A model generated the notes under the pieces. It ran no database searches. It saw nothing but the letters and a program-made list of their open reading frames with translations, and was not told where the DNA came from. A stretch of 64,000 nucleotides of DNA from Mesorhizobium huakuii. Lineage in GTDB: Bacteria; Pseudomonadota; Alphaproteobacteria; Rhizobiales; Rhizobiaceae. The position numbers and the translations under genes were made by a program. This document shows, piece after piece, positions 17,424 through 28,196 of this stretch (position 1 is its first letter; every line of letters starts with the position of its first letter). The stretch spans positions 62,001 to 126,000 of the forward strand of contig NZ_BSNY01000055.1 in the NCBI RefSeq assembly GCF_030160235.1, given 5' to 3'.

Positions 17424-20149
17424 GCAGGCCGATCCAAGCTGGTCTCGCCGCGATTGCCGACATCGGGCGCTTCAGTCGGCACCGGCATCCTGATGGTGAA
17501 CGCGGCCCCTGGGCGGTCGGTCCGGTTGGCGGCCGAGATGGTGCCGCCCATCGATTCGACAAAACCGCGGCAGATCGACAGGCCAAGGCCCGTGCCGGCG
17601 CGCACCTGATCGCCCTTGCGCACCCGGTAAAACGTGTCGAACACACGTTCCAAATCATGCGCCGGAATGCCCGGCCCTTCATCCATGATCTGCACGATGA
17701 CGGATCCATTGTCGGCCCATCCCTGCACGCGGATCGTCGAGCCGGACGGCGAATATTTCGACGCATTGTCGAGAAGGTTGAACAGAACCTGCTCGAACAG
17801 CACGGGATCGAGCTTCAGCATCGGCAATTCGGGCGGAATATCGACCTCGATCTTGTGTTCGCTGGTGATCTTGCGGGCGCGGTTGAGCGCCGTGCCGACA
17901 ATATCGCCGACATAGTGCAAGGCATAGTTCGGCTCCATTGCCCCGGACTCGATCTTGGTCATGTCGAGCAGATTGGCGATGAAGCGGTTCAGCCGTTCCG
18001 ATTCGTCGATCACCGTCGACAGCAGCTCCGCACGGTCCTGCTCGGGCAGATCCGGCGCGAATTCCTTGAGCGTGCCGGCCGCTCCCATGATCGCCGAGAG
18101 CGGCGTTTTCAGATCATGCGAAATCGAGGTCAGCAGGGCAGAGCGCAGCCGGTCGGCTTCGGCCGCGAGCTTGGCGCGGTCGACATCGGCGACCAATTGG
18201 ATGCGTTCGATCGCCACCGCCGCCTGGTCGGCCAGCGCGTCGAGCAGGCGCTGCTGCTCGGGCGTCAGCAGCGGGCCCTGCTTGTCATTGTCGAGGCCGA
18301 CGACACCGATCGCGGTGCGCCCGGTCCGCAAAGGCAGATAAAGACGCTTGGCGCCAGGCAGCGTGTCGGCGCCGCGCCCGGCGGCGCGGTTGTGTTCCCA
18401 GGCCCAGCGGGCTGCAGCGATGTCGGCCTCGGCCAGCGTGTCGTCCGGCGGATAGCCTGCCTTGACGGTGATGGTGCCGTCTTCGGGCAGCAGCAGCACG
18501 ACGCGCAGCTTCAGCATCGAGGCGATCTGGAAGGCGGTGGCCCACAGCACGTCGTCGAGTGTGCCGGCGCCGGCGAGCTTCTTGGAGAAGAGGTAGATAT
18601 CCTCGGTGGCCCGTGCCCGCGAGCGGGCGGCGACGGCCTGGCGCTGCATGCGCGCGGCGAGATTGCTGGCGATCACCGCCACGGCAAGGAAGACGGCGAG
18701 CGCCACGATGCTCTCGGGATCCCGGATCGTCAGCGTGTAGCGCGGCTCGAGGAAGAAATAGTTGAAGGCAAGGGCGCTGAGGAAGCATGCATAGAGCGCC
18801 GGCCAAAGACCGCCGGCCACCGCCGATGTCAGCACCGCTAGGAGGAAGACGATCGCCAGATTGCGGACGTCGAGAAACTGGTCGAGGACGGCGCTGACGG
18901 CCAATGAACCCGCGACATAGGTGGTGGCGAGCAGGTAGGGCCAGATCTGGAATTGCTTCTGCTCGGCCGCTGCCTTGACCCTTCTGGAGGTCGCCTCGGC
19001 ATCCCGCTCGGTCCCCGAAATGACGTGGACGCTGATATCGCCGGCATTGCGGATCAAATCATAGGTGAGCGAGCCCTCGATCAGTTCGCGCCAGCGCGAC
19101 CGGGTCGGCCGGCCGACCACGATATGGGTGAAATTGTTCGCCGTTGCATGGCGCACGATGTCCTGCGCGACATTCTGGCCGGGAATGGTCGTCACCTCGG
19201 CGCCGAGCTGCTCGGCAAGGCGCATCAGCGTGGCGAGCCGGTCCTTGTCTTCCTCGGACATGCCGGCCGAGCGCGGCGTATCGACATGCAGCGCCGTCCA
19301 TGGCGCGCGAAGCCGGTCGGCCAGCCTGCGCGCGTAGCGGATGCGGGCCGCACCGCCCGGACGCGCGTCGACGCAGACGAGCACTCTCTCTCCGGCCGCC
19401 CACGGGCCCTGGATGGCATGCGACTGCATGTGATTGAGCAATTGCTCGTCGACCCGCTGGGCGGTGCGGCGCAGCGCCAGTTCGCGCAGCGCCGTCAGAT
19501 TGCCCGACGAGAAATAGTTCTCGATGGCGCGCTGCGCCGTGTTGGGGAAATAGACCTTTCCCTCTTCCAGCCGCTTGATCAGGTCGTCGGGCGTCAGGTC
19601 GATGATCTCGACATCGTCGGCCTGGTCGATGATGGAATCGGGAACCGTCTCGCGCACCCTGACCCGCGTGATCTGCGCGACGACGTCGTTCAAGCTTTCG
19701 ACATGCTGGATGTTGAGCGTCGTGTAGACGTCGATGCCGCGCGCCAGGATCTCCTGGACGTCGAGATAGCGCTTGGGATGGCGGCTGCCGGGCGCGTTGG
19801 TGTGGGCAAGTTCGTCGACGAGAACCAATGCGGGGCGCCGGGCGAGGATGGCGTCGATGTCCATCTCGTCGAGGGCGCGTCCTTTGTAGTCGACCTTGCG
19901 GCGGGGGATGACTTCGTAGCCCTCGACCAGCGCCTGGGTTTCCCGGCGGCCATGCGTCTCGACAACGCCGATCACCACATCGATGCCGTCGGCCAGCCTG
20001 GCTCGGCCCGACATCAGCATTTCGTACGTCTTGCCGACACCGGGGGCGGCGCCGAGGAATATCCGCAGACGGCCGCGTCCCTCCCGCTCGGCATGCTCGA
20101 GCAGCGCGTCGGGGGAAGGTCGGTTTTCGTTGCTTCTGTCGTCCGGCAT
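17420..20149 (-). CDS. kdpD: Kdp sensor histidine kinase
   Basis: 909 residues with the full KdpD layout: an N-terminal KdpD domain with Walker A GAAPGVGKTYEML (33-45) and the DELAHTNAPGSRHPKRY motif (about 115), and a universal-stress-protein domain (about 250-370). Four close membrane spans lie at about 400-500, then a GAF domain, then HisKA with the phospho-His in SISHDLKTPLSAI (near 677), then HATPase_c with N, G1 (DEGPGIP) and G2 (GTGLGLSI) boxes. It senses K+ and ionic strength and phosphorylates KdpE. It lies 57 bp after kdpC. Confidence 0.97.
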   Translation of the reverse strand: MPDDRSNENRPSPDALLEHAEREGRGRLRIFLGAAPGVGKTYEMLMSGRARLADGIDVVIGVVETHGRRETQALVEGYEVIPRRKVDYKGRALDEMDIDAILARRPALVLVDELAHTNAPGSRHPKRYLDVQEILARGIDVYTTLNIQHVESLNDVVAQITRVRVRETVPDSIIDQADDVEIIDLTPDDLIKRLEEGKVYFPNTAQRAIENYFSSGNLTALRELALRRTAQRVDEQLLNHMQSHAIQGPWAAGERVLVCVDARPGGAARIRYARRLADRLRAPWTALHVDTPRSAGMSEEDKDRLATLMRLAEQLGAEVTTIPGQNVAQDIVRHATANNFTHIVVGRPTRSRWRELIEGSLTYDLIRNAGDISVHVISGTERDAEATSRRVKAAAEQKQFQIWPYLLATTYVAGSLAVSAVLDQFLDVRNLAIVFLLAVLTSAVAGGLWPALYACFLSALAFNYFFLEPRYTLTIRDPESIVALAVFLAVAVIASNLAARMQRQAVAARSRARATEDIYLFSKKLAGAGTLDDVLWATAFQIASMLKLRVVLLLPEDGTITVKAGYPPDDTLAEADIAAARWAWEHNRAAGRGADTLPGAKRLYLPLRTGRTAIGVVGLDNDKQGPLLTPEQQRLLDALADQAAVAIERIQLVADVDRAKLAAEADRLRSALLTSISHDLKTPLSAIMGAAGTLKEFAPDLPEQDRAELLSTVIDESERLNRFIANLLDMTKIESGAMEPNYALHYVGDIVGTALNRARKITSEHKIEVDIPPELPMLKLDPVLFEQVLFNLLDNASKYSPSGSTIRVQGWADNGSVIVQIMDEGPGIPAHDLERVFDTFYRVRKGDQVRAGTGLGLSICRGFVESMGGTISAANRTDRPGAAFTIRMPVPTEAPDVGNRGETSLDRPA

Positions 20150-20206
20150 CAGGATCGATCATGGAGAGGTCCGGGGATGCTGTCGATCCCCGGCCCTCGC
20201 CATCAC

Positions 20207-20770
20207 CTATTTGGCGGCGTCCAGCGCCAGGTTGAGCGCCAGCACGTTGACAACAGGCTCTCCCATGAAGCCGAGTTCCCTGCTCTCGACCTGGCCGTCG
20301 ACAAGCGCCTTGACCTTGGCTTCGTCGATGCCCCTTGCCCTGGCGACGCGCGGAACCTGGAAATAGGCGGCTTCCGGGCTGATCTGCGGATCAAGGCCGC
20401 TGCCCGACGTCGTCACCAGGTCCATCGGCACAGGCTGGTTCGGATTCTCCGCCTTCAGCTTCTCGGCGTCGCCTTTGATGCGGTCGATCAGCTTGAGGTT
20501 GGTCGGGCCGAGATTGCTGCCGCCGGAGGCCGCGGCGTCGTAACCATTGCCCGCCGCCGAAGGCCGGCCGTGGAAATACTTGTCGCTGGCGAAGGCCTGG
20601 CCGATCAACTCGGAGCCGATGACCTTGCCGTCCTTCTCGATCAGGCTGCCATTGGCCTGACGCGGGAACAGCGCCTGCGCTATGCCGGTCATGCCCAGCG
20701 GATAGACCAGGCCGGTCAGCACGGTGAAGAAGACGATCATGACGATCGCGGGTCTGATTTGCTTGAGCAT
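20207..20770 (-). CDS. kdpC: Potassium-transporting ATPase subunit C
   Basis: 187 residues with one N-terminal membrane span (about 8-28, [19 protein letters not shown]) and a periplasmic domain with the conserved FHGRPSAAG and [14 protein letters not shown] motifs. The Q of DPQISP is the residue linked to ATP handling in KdpC. KdpC stabilises the KdpFABC complex. The start is ATG 20770, 11 bp after kdpB; a longer frame in the same phase to 21307 is antisense-like noise over kdpB. Confidence 0.96.
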   Translation of the reverse strand: MLKQIRPAIVMIVFFTVLTGLVYPLGMTGIAQALFPRQANGSLIEKDGKVIGSELIGQAFASDKYFHGRPSAAGNGYDAAASGGSNLGPTNLKLIDRIKGDAEKLKAENPNQPVPMDLVTTSGSGLDPQISPEAAYFQVPRVARARGIDEAKVKALVDGQVESRELGFMGEPVVNVLALNLALDAAK

Positions 20771-20781
20771 CGGAATGATCC

Positions 20782-22871
<2,090 letters not shown>

Positions 22872-22875
<4 letters not shown>

Positions 22876-23081
22876 TTTGAAGCTCCGGCTTCAGTGTTGT
22901 TGGGCGGCACCGGGTGATTGGATGCCGAAAAGGGTGGGCCATAGACCAGCAGCCAGATCACGATCATGACGGCCGCAATGCCCAGGAACGTAGACACGGT
23001 CGGGAAGGGAGGAGGCTTTGCCTCCCCCTCGCTGCCGGCCGGCGGCCGGGTCTTGCGACGCTTGCTGCTGAACAAGGGCAT
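22872..23081 (-). CDS. Small single-span protein between kdpA and kdpB, function unknown
   Basis: A 69-residue protein with a basic, Pro-rich N terminus ([16 protein letters not shown]), one strong membrane span at about 33-52 ([21 protein letters not shown]) and a short polar, Pro/Asn-rich tail. The start at 23081 has TGAGG 6-7 bases upstream and lies 7 bp after the kdpA stop; an in-frame ATG at 23105 would overlap kdpA. The end overlaps the kdpB start (ATGA). It is not KdpF, which is separately present upstream of kdpA. Topology and translational coupling suggest a Kdp-complex accessory or assembly protein, which is inference. Confidence 0.75.
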
Positions 23082-23088
23082 GGTCGCC

Positions 23089-24792
23089 TCAGAAGGTTTG
23101 CCCATGGATCATCGCCAGGTGCTCGATGATCGGCCCGACGGCGAGCGCCGGGAAGAAGGTGAGACCGCCGACGATGACGATGACGCCGATCAGCAGCCCG
23201 ACGAACAGCGGCCCATCGGTTGGGAAGGTGCCGGCCGAAGCCGGAACGGTCTTCTTCGCCGCCAGCGAGCCAGCGATGGCGAGCGCCGGGATGATGACCA
23301 GGAAGCGGCCCATCAACATGCCGATGCCGATGGTGATGTTGTACCAGGGCGTGTTGCCGCTGAGGCCGCCAAAGGCTGAACCGTTGTTCGCCGCCGCCGA
23401 AGTGTAGGCATAGAGCACCTCGGAGAAGCCGTGCGGACCGCCATTGGCCATCGAGGCCACGGCGCTCGGCAGGACAACGGCGATCGCCGTGAAGATCAGC
23501 ATGGCGAGCGGCAGGCACAGGATGGCCAGCATCGCCATCTTGACCTCCTTGGCCTCGATCTTCTTGCCGAGATATTCGGGCGTGCGGCCAACCATCAGGC
23601 CGGCGACGAAGACGGCAACGACGATGAACATCAGGATGCCGTAGAAGCCGGCGCCGACGCCGCCGACGATGACCTCGCCAAGCTGCATGTTGATGAGCGG
23701 GATCATGCCGCCGAGCGCGGTGAAACTGTCATGCATGGCGTTGACGGCACCACAGGAAGCGGCCGTCGTGATGACCGCGAACAGCGCCGACAGGGCGATG
23801 CCGAAGCGAGTTTCCTTGCCTTCCATATTGCCGCCGTCGATGCCCAGCGCATGGACCAGCGGATTGCCCACGGCCTCCGCCCAGTAGCAGACGGCGACGC
23901 CGGCGATGAACAGCACGCCCATCGACGCCAGGATCGCCCAGCCCTGGCGCTGGTTTCCGACCATGCGGCCGAAGACGTTGGTCAGCGCAGCACCCAGCGC
24001 GAAGATCGTCACCATCTGGATCAGGTTCGAGATGGCGTCGGGATTTTCGAACGGATGCGCGGCATTGGCATTGAAGAAGCCGCCGCCATTGGTGCCAAGC
24101 ATCTTGATGGCGACCTGCGAGGCGACCGGGCCAAGCGCGATGGTCTGCTTGGCGCCTTCCAGCGTGGTGGCGTCGACGTAAGGCCCAATCGTCTGCGGTA
24201 TGCCGAGCCAGACATAGACCAGGGTGAGCACGATGCAGAGCGGCAGGAGCACGTAGAGCGTGCAGCGGGTCATATCGACCCAGAAATTGCCGATCGATTT
24301 GCCCGAGGCGCGGGCAAAGCCGCGGATCAGTGCGATGGCGATGGCAATGCCGGTGGCCGCCGAAACGAAATTCTGGACAGTCAGCCCGGCCATCTGCAGG
24401 AGATAGGACATCGTGCTTTCGCCGCCGTAGTTCTGCCAGTTGGTGTTCGTCACGAAACTGGCGGCGGTGTTGAAGGCGAGCGCCGGGTCGACCGCGCCCA
24501 TGCCGGCGGGATTGTAGGGCAGACTGCCCTGCAGGCGCTGCAGGCCATAAAGCACCAGGAACCCGGCAAGGTTGAAGAGCAGCAAAGCCACCGCATAGGC
24601 GGTCCAGTGCTGTTCCTCGCGTTCGCTGGTGCCGCAAATGCGGTAGAGCCCGCGCTCGAGCGGGCCGAAGATCGGTGAAAGCAGCGTGCGATCGCCGTTG
24701 AAGACGCGGTGCATGTAGAAGCCAAGCGGCTTCGTCAGCAAAACGATGATCCCGCAGAAGACAAGGATCTGTATCCAACCGTTCAGTGTCAT
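23089..24792 (-). CDS. kdpA: Potassium-transporting ATPase subunit A
   Basis: 567 residues, about ten membrane spans, with the K+-channel-like selectivity-filter loops of the SKT superfamily: [13 protein letters not shown] (about 113-125), [19 protein letters not shown] (about 230-248) and further Gly-rich loops near [11 protein letters not shown]. KdpA is the K+-binding pore of KdpFABC in the inner membrane. It lies 20 bp after kdpF. Confidence 0.98.
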   Translation of the reverse strand: MTLNGWIQILVFCGIIVLLTKPLGFYMHRVFNGDRTLLSPIFGPLERGLYRICGTSEREEQHWTAYAVALLLFNLAGFLVLYGLQRLQGSLPYNPAGMGAVDPALAFNTAASFVTNTNWQNYGGESTMSYLLQMAGLTVQNFVSAATGIAIAIALIRGFARASGKSIGNFWVDMTRCTLYVLLPLCIVLTLVYVWLGIPQTIGPYVDATTLEGAKQTIALGPVASQVAIKMLGTNGGGFFNANAAHPFENPDAISNLIQMVTIFALGAALTNVFGRMVGNQRQGWAILASMGVLFIAGVAVCYWAEAVGNPLVHALGIDGGNMEGKETRFGIALSALFAVITTAASCGAVNAMHDSFTALGGMIPLINMQLGEVIVGGVGAGFYGILMFIVVAVFVAGLMVGRTPEYLGKKIEAKEVKMAMLAILCLPLAMLIFTAIAVVLPSAVASMANGGPHGFSEVLYAYTSAAANNGSAFGGLSGNTPWYNITIGIGMLMGRFLVIIPALAIAGSLAAKKTVPASAGTFPTDGPLFVGLLIGVIVIVGGLTFFPALAVGPIIEHLAMIHGQTF

Positions 24793-24812
24793 GGCTGTGG
24801 CTTTCCGTGCCT

Positions 24813-24902
24813 TCAGAAGCGTTCTGGACGAACGAGGGCGTATGTGAGGTAGGCGAGCAGGAACAAGGTCACGCCGCCGCCGAGGATGTAATCGAAAAGC
24901 AT
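24813..24902 (-). CDS. kdpF: KdpF microprotein, subunit F of the potassium ATPase
   Basis: A 29-residue single-span peptide, [20 protein letters not shown] then YALVRPERF, which fits the KdpF consensus (hydrophobic span, Y-L-T/V-Y-A-L, R-P-E-x-F end). KdpF is a lipid-like stabiliser at the KdpA/KdpB interface. It lies directly before kdpA and after another microprotein gene. It is easily missed because of its size. Confidence 0.93.
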   Translation of the reverse strand: MLFDYILGGGVTLFLLAYLTYALVRPERF

Positions 24903-24918
24903 GGCTCGATCCTTCAGC

Positions 24919-24999
24919 TCAAATTCTGTCGCAGGCTTTGACGTAGGCCAAGGATAGGGCAAAAAACAAAACCCCTATCCCGAGAACAATGATGTCCAT
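24919..24999 (-). CDS. 26-aa membrane microprotein upstream of kdpF
   Basis: A 26-residue peptide, MDIIVLGIGVLFFALSLAYV then KACDRI: one hydrophobic span and a short polar C-terminal tail with a cysteine. The ATG at 24999 has AAGGAA about 9 bases upstream; a longer frame to 25134 has no such site and lacks conservation features. It lies 16 bp before kdpF on the same strand and looks like the first cistron of the kdp operon. I recall similar xxFFALSLAYVxxCDRL-type peptides upstream of kdpF in other proteobacteria, usually unannotated. Its function is unknown. Confidence 0.75.
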   Translation of the reverse strand: MDIIVLGIGVLFFALSLAYVKACDRI

Positions 25000-25333
25000 T
25001 GTGCTTGTTCCTTGCTTGATTTTTCTAATCGGCATCTGCCGGAGCAGACCTGCAATTACGTGAAAACGGCGCGCCGCATTCCGATTGGCGGCGTCCGACG
25101 TTTTTCTCATGCGGAATATGGACCCGATCGCCATAAAGGTTCGAGACGGCGCGGGGCGGAAAGAAATAGGAATTTTATAAAGGTTTTTGCCGGCCCGTCG
25201 GGGTCGGGGGAGATGGCGTCCCGATGAGGATTTGTCGGGTTGGACCGCTCGACCGCGCTATGCGGCGTGGATGGAACGAATCATCCTGCGGGAGATTGTC
25301 GGCTTGAGGGTTCACGCATCAGAGGATATGACG
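25000..25333. promoter_or_regulatory. Divergent regulatory region of the kdp operon and the YciE gene
   Basis: 334 bp between the kdp microprotein gene and the DUF892 gene. On the minus strand at 25169-25183 the sequence CCTTTATAAAATTCC contains a TTTATA core, a feature of KdpE-binding regions, preceded by a T-rich stretch. It is a candidate KdpE site or promoter element about 170 bp upstream of the first kdp cistron. No further gene is seen. Confidence 0.4.
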
Positions 25334-25831
25334 ATGGCAAAGCAGAAAATGCTCGACGACCTGTTTCATGACACGCTGAAGGACATCTATTTCGCCGAAA
25401 AGAAGATATTGGCGACACTGCCGAAAATGGCCAAGGCCGCGCAAAGCGCCGAGCTGAAGGCCGCCTTCGAAAAGCACCGCACCGAGACCGAGGGCCACGT
25501 CGCGAGACTGGAGAAAGTCTTCGGCGTGATAGGCAAGAAGCCGGTCGGCAAGACCTGTGCGGCCATCATGGGTATCACCGAAGAGGGCGCCGAGATCATG
25601 GACGAGTACAAGGGATCTCCCGCGCTCGATGCCGGTCTGCTGGCCGCCGCGCAGGCGGTCGAGCACTACGAGATCTCACGCTATGGCACGCTGAGGACGT
25701 GGGCCGGCGAACTCGGCCTGAACGAAGCCGTGACGCTTCTCGAAGCAACGCTGAAGGAAGAGAAGGCCACGGACGAGGCCCTGACCAAGATCGCGGAGTC
25801 GGCGGTCAACGTAGCAGCCGAAGCAGCATAA
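25334..25831 (+). CDS. Ferritin-like protein, YciE/DUF892 family
   Basis: 165 residues, all-helical, of the YciE family: LDDLFHDTLKDIYFAEKKILATLPKMAKAA at the N terminus, with E/H residues spaced as in a four-helix ferritin-like di-metal bundle (Glu in FAEKK, ExxH in KHRTETEGHVARLE, AQAVEHYEISRYGTL, and the last-helix EEKATDE). These proteins are typically induced by osmotic or general stress. Start 25334 is preferred because GAGG ends 8 bases upstream; ATG 25328 is possible. It is divergent from the K+ uptake operon, consistent with a shared osmotic-stress context. Confidence 0.9.
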   Translation: MAKQKMLDDLFHDTLKDIYFAEKKILATLPKMAKAAQSAELKAAFEKHRTETEGHVARLEKVFGVIGKKPVGKTCAAIMGITEEGAEIMDEYKGSPALDAGLLAAAQAVEHYEISRYGTLRTWAGELGLNEAVTLLEATLKEEKATDEALTKIAESAVNVAAEAA

Positions 25832-25870
25832 ATCTGCAAGATCGGAGGGCGCACTGATCGGCCCAAGGTG

Positions 25871-26003
25871 TGTCGAGATTCAGGTCAGGTCGCGGCGAAA
25901 ACGATGGCTTTCGAGAACCGGAGCGGAGCGTACTTAAGTACGTGAGCACTGGAAGCGCAGAAAGCTATCGTTTGCAGCCCGACCTCAACTGAATATCGAT
26001 ATA
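25871..26003. repeat. Long imperfect palindromic repeat (rhizobial intergenic element)
   Basis: About 130 bp of imperfect inverted repeat centred on a perfect 14-bp palindrome, CGTACTTAAGTACG (25929-25942). The outer ends pair TCGAGATTCAG (25873-25883) with its near-complement ending at about 25998. Inner parts (AACGATGGCTTTC and GAAAGCTATCGTT) also pair. I recognise this as a dispersed intergenic palindrome common in Mesorhizobium-like genomes. It fills the gap between the convergent YciE and Crp/Fnr genes. Confidence 0.8.
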
Positions 26004-26005
26004 CC

Positions 26006-26833
26006 TTAGCGCGGCTCCCGCATCATGCTGAGATAGGTGGGATCGAACTCGGCGATTTCCTGCAGCCGGTGCCAATCCAGGATGGTCACGGTGTGGTTTG
26101 CCCAGTTGACGACTCCGACCTTGCGCAAGGCGCCGATAACCCGGTTCATGTGCACCACCGACAGGCCGAGCACATCGGCCAGTTCAGCCTGCGAGAGCGG
26201 CAGGTGAAAGCTCATGCCGTTGGTCCGCTGCACCACCTGCAGCCGCACGAAGAGCTCACAGACGAGGTGGGCCAGATGCGAGGTCTTGGAGCGCCGCCCC
26301 ATGGCGACGATCCACTCGCGGTGGATGGCGCCGTCGACCAGCGTGTCCAGCCACAACAGCCGGGTCAGGTGCGGCGCCTGCTCGGTGATCGTGCGAAGCC
26401 GGCTATGGTCCGCGAACATGACATGACAGGGCGACAGAGCGACGATGCCGTGATCCATGGTCTTGAGCAGGAAAGCGTGGAGATCGACGAAATCGCCGGA
26501 CACCTGCAAAGAGGTGAACTGCCGGCCGCCATTCTCCAGCACCTTGTAGCGCGCCGCCAGCCCGTCGAGGATCAGCGTCGAATAGGTCGGCCGCGACCCC
26601 GATGCGACGATGTCCTGGCCGGTGGCGAAATGCCTCTCGAAGGTCATGGCGCCGGCTAGCAGCGCCTTCTCGGCGTCTGACAGCGCGTCATGCTGCCCCA
26701 GGTTCAGATAGAGGGATTCAAGCACCGCAATCTCCGGCGAAAGGGCTTCGGCAGCCGATCGCCATCTTGTTCTGTCGGAAGCAAAGGCGGCTTCGGCTGC
26801 ACTAAGCCTTTCGCCGCTGACAGGCATTAACAT
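26006..26833 (-). CDS. Crp/Fnr-family transcriptional regulator
   Basis: 275 residues: an N-terminal cyclic-nucleotide-binding-like beta-roll (about 45-160, with FATGQDIVASGSRPTYSTLILDGLAARYK and FVDLHAFLLK) and a C-terminal winged helix (about 195-265, LPLSQAELADVLGLSVVHMNRVIGALRKVGVV). The cysteine spacing of Fnr iron-sulfur sensors is absent. Rhizobia carry many such paralogues, often linked to microoxic or stress responses. The start is ATG 26833, with 26827 as an alternative; neither has a strong ribosome site. It is divergent from the DUF6894 gene, 113 bp apart. Confidence 0.9.
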   Translation of the reverse strand: MLMPVSGERLSAAEAAFASDRTRWRSAAEALSPEIAVLESLYLNLGQHDALSDAEKALLAGAMTFERHFATGQDIVASGSRPTYSTLILDGLAARYKVLENGGRQFTSLQVSGDFVDLHAFLLKTMDHGIVALSPCHVMFADHSRLRTITEQAPHLTRLLWLDTLVDGAIHREWIVAMGRRSKTSHLAHLVCELFVRLQVVQRTNGMSFHLPLSQAELADVLGLSVVHMNRVIGALRKVGVVNWANHTVTILDWHRLQEIAEFDPTYLSMMREPR

Positions 26834-26946
26834 TTGTTAGGGCTGCTTGTTCCACCGCAAATGCCGCCTCTGATGGAACAACTGGCTGGTCCGCGAATTG
26901 TCGGTTGAACATCTCGCCATTTCATCAGTCTGAGGTTCAGCCCATC

Positions 26947-27183
26947 ATGCCTCGATATTATCTTGACCTCTACAATGGCGACGGTCTGACGGTCGATGAT
27001 GACGGCCAGGTCTTCGAGACGCGCGAACGCCTAAGGCGCGAAGCGATCCGTATTCTGCCCGACATCGTCCGCGACGAGATCATCGAAAACGACCATACCG
27101 CCATCACCGTCAAGGTACGCGACGAGGACGGACACCAGGTATTCGAGGCATCGCTCGTTGTCTCATCAGGCTGGTGTGACTGA
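26947..27183 (+). CDS. DUF6894-family small protein
   Basis: A 78-residue acidic protein: MPRYYLDLYNGDGLTVDDDG, then EARE-like RRLRREAIRILPDIVRDEI, and a C-terminal strand region with VKVRDEDG. This is the pattern of the short DUF6894 proteins common in rhizobia (F/YxxDxxxGxxxxDxxG, then an Ala/Glu helix, then VRDExG). The function is unknown. The start at 26947 is set by the conserved MPRYY; an in-frame ATG 14 codons upstream is less likely. Confidence 0.82.
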   Translation: MPRYYLDLYNGDGLTVDDDGQVFETRERLRREAIRILPDIVRDEIIENDHTAITVKVRDEDGHQVFEASLVVSSGWCD

Positions 27184-27338
27184 CATCTCTCTATCCCGGA
27201 ACATCGATGACAAAAGTTTTCCAACCATCATTTGTAATCGCCGCCCCTGCGGCAACGCTGCACCATGCGGGGCCGGAAGATGGTGGAGGCGGCGATTTGT
27301 TCCAAACCAACGCCGGCTCGTAATGGAGTTAGCAGCAC

Positions 27339-27536
27339 ATGGTCCGTGCAAAAGTCGACACCCAGCGCGATGAGCGCGCCAAGCGTGAATCGCAGATCGT
27401 GATCGATGCCGAGCGGGCGGCCCGCGAGGAAAAAACAGCCAGGCTGAGAGAGCTGCGCCTCGCAGCGCAGTCATCGCAAGAGCCCGATCCGACGAGGCCC
27501 AAGCCGACGCGTCGGCGCGCGCATTCGAAAGGTTGA
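27339..27536 (+). CDS. Small charged helical protein, unknown
   Basis: A 65-residue open frame, rich in Arg, Glu, Lys and Ala in heptad-like order (RDERAKRESQIVIDAERAAR), followed by a basic Pro/Thr/Arg-rich tail. It would form one long helix. GGAG lies about 12 bases upstream of the ATG, a little far. Third-position GC is coding-like. I do not recognise it, and it may be a strain-specific gene. Confidence 0.5.
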   Translation: MVRAKVDTQRDERAKRESQIVIDAERAAREEKTARLRELRLAAQSSQEPDPTRPKPTRRRAHSKG

Positions 27537-27606
27537 TCGCCTACACCGCTGGGCAAACATCATTGGTGGACAAAGGCGATCCTTGTGATCGTCTTGCAAT
27601 AAAGCG

Positions 27607-27640
27607 AAGCCCGGCTCGGGAAGGCCAAGCCGGGCTTTCG
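27607..27640. terminator. Hairpin between the small charged-protein and DUF982 genes
   Basis: AAGCCCGGCT (27607-27616) pairs perfectly with AGCCGGGCTT (27628-27637) around an 11-base loop, then TTC. It lies between two convergent genes and can serve both strands. The U tract is short, so it is of moderate strength. Confidence 0.6.
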
Positions 27641-27683
27641 GTGGTGGCGGCGTTAGTCGTCACGCCGGGAGGTGGCCTCAAAC

Positions 27684-27986
27684 TCAGGCGGCGTAGCCGC
27701 CATAGCCGCGCGCGACGGCGCGCGCCACGATGACCGGCTCGATCTCGGGCCAGAGGATGCCGGTTGCTTGTGCGAATTCGACCAGCGCATGGCGCGCCTC
27801 GTCCCTGGTGATACAGCCTTCCAGCGCAAGGCCACACGCCTCGACGGCATTGCGGTAAAGGGGACCACGGCGCGAGGTCGTCCAATCGGTCAGGAAATCG
27901 TGCATTTCGGCCAGCGAGGCAATCTCGCGCTTGAAGCCGAGGCCCACGGTCACTGCGACCGGTGAATGAAACAGCTTGTCGTGCAT
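27684..27986 (-). CDS. DUF982-domain protein
   Basis: A 100-residue soluble protein with the DUF982 pattern: VAVTVGLGFKREIASLAEMHDFLTDW, then RGPLYRNAVEACGLALEG and a third helix DEARHALVEFAQATGILW. DUF982 proteins are short, occur in many copies in rhizobia and have no known function. ATG 27986 follows CAGGAG about 10 bases upstream on the minus strand. It stands alone. Confidence 0.88.
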   Translation of the reverse strand: MHDKLFHSPVAVTVGLGFKREIASLAEMHDFLTDWTTSRRGPLYRNAVEACGLALEGCITRDEARHALVEFAQATGILWPEIEPVIVARAVARGYGGYAA

Positions 27987-28196
27987 GAAGCAGGCTCCTG
28001 ATTATAAGCAGCGCCAGGAGAAATATCCGGGCTGGTCCACGGACGGGACGCCGTGAAACGCGCTGCGGGCCAAGAGGTTCCAGGCCGGGAGCTTTCATAT
28101 GAAATGCGGCGGTCGTGCTCTGATCGCCATGCCCGCACAACCCATCGTTCACGCCAGCCCAGGCCAATCAGGCTGGGCGGTCAAATGGCCAGGGAA

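Noticed and set aside
25272-25300. Possible EcfG (general stress sigma) promoter before the YciE-type gene
   Set aside because: A GGAAC-like -35 is present (around 25272), but no CGTT-like -10 occurs at the required 16-18 bp spacing.
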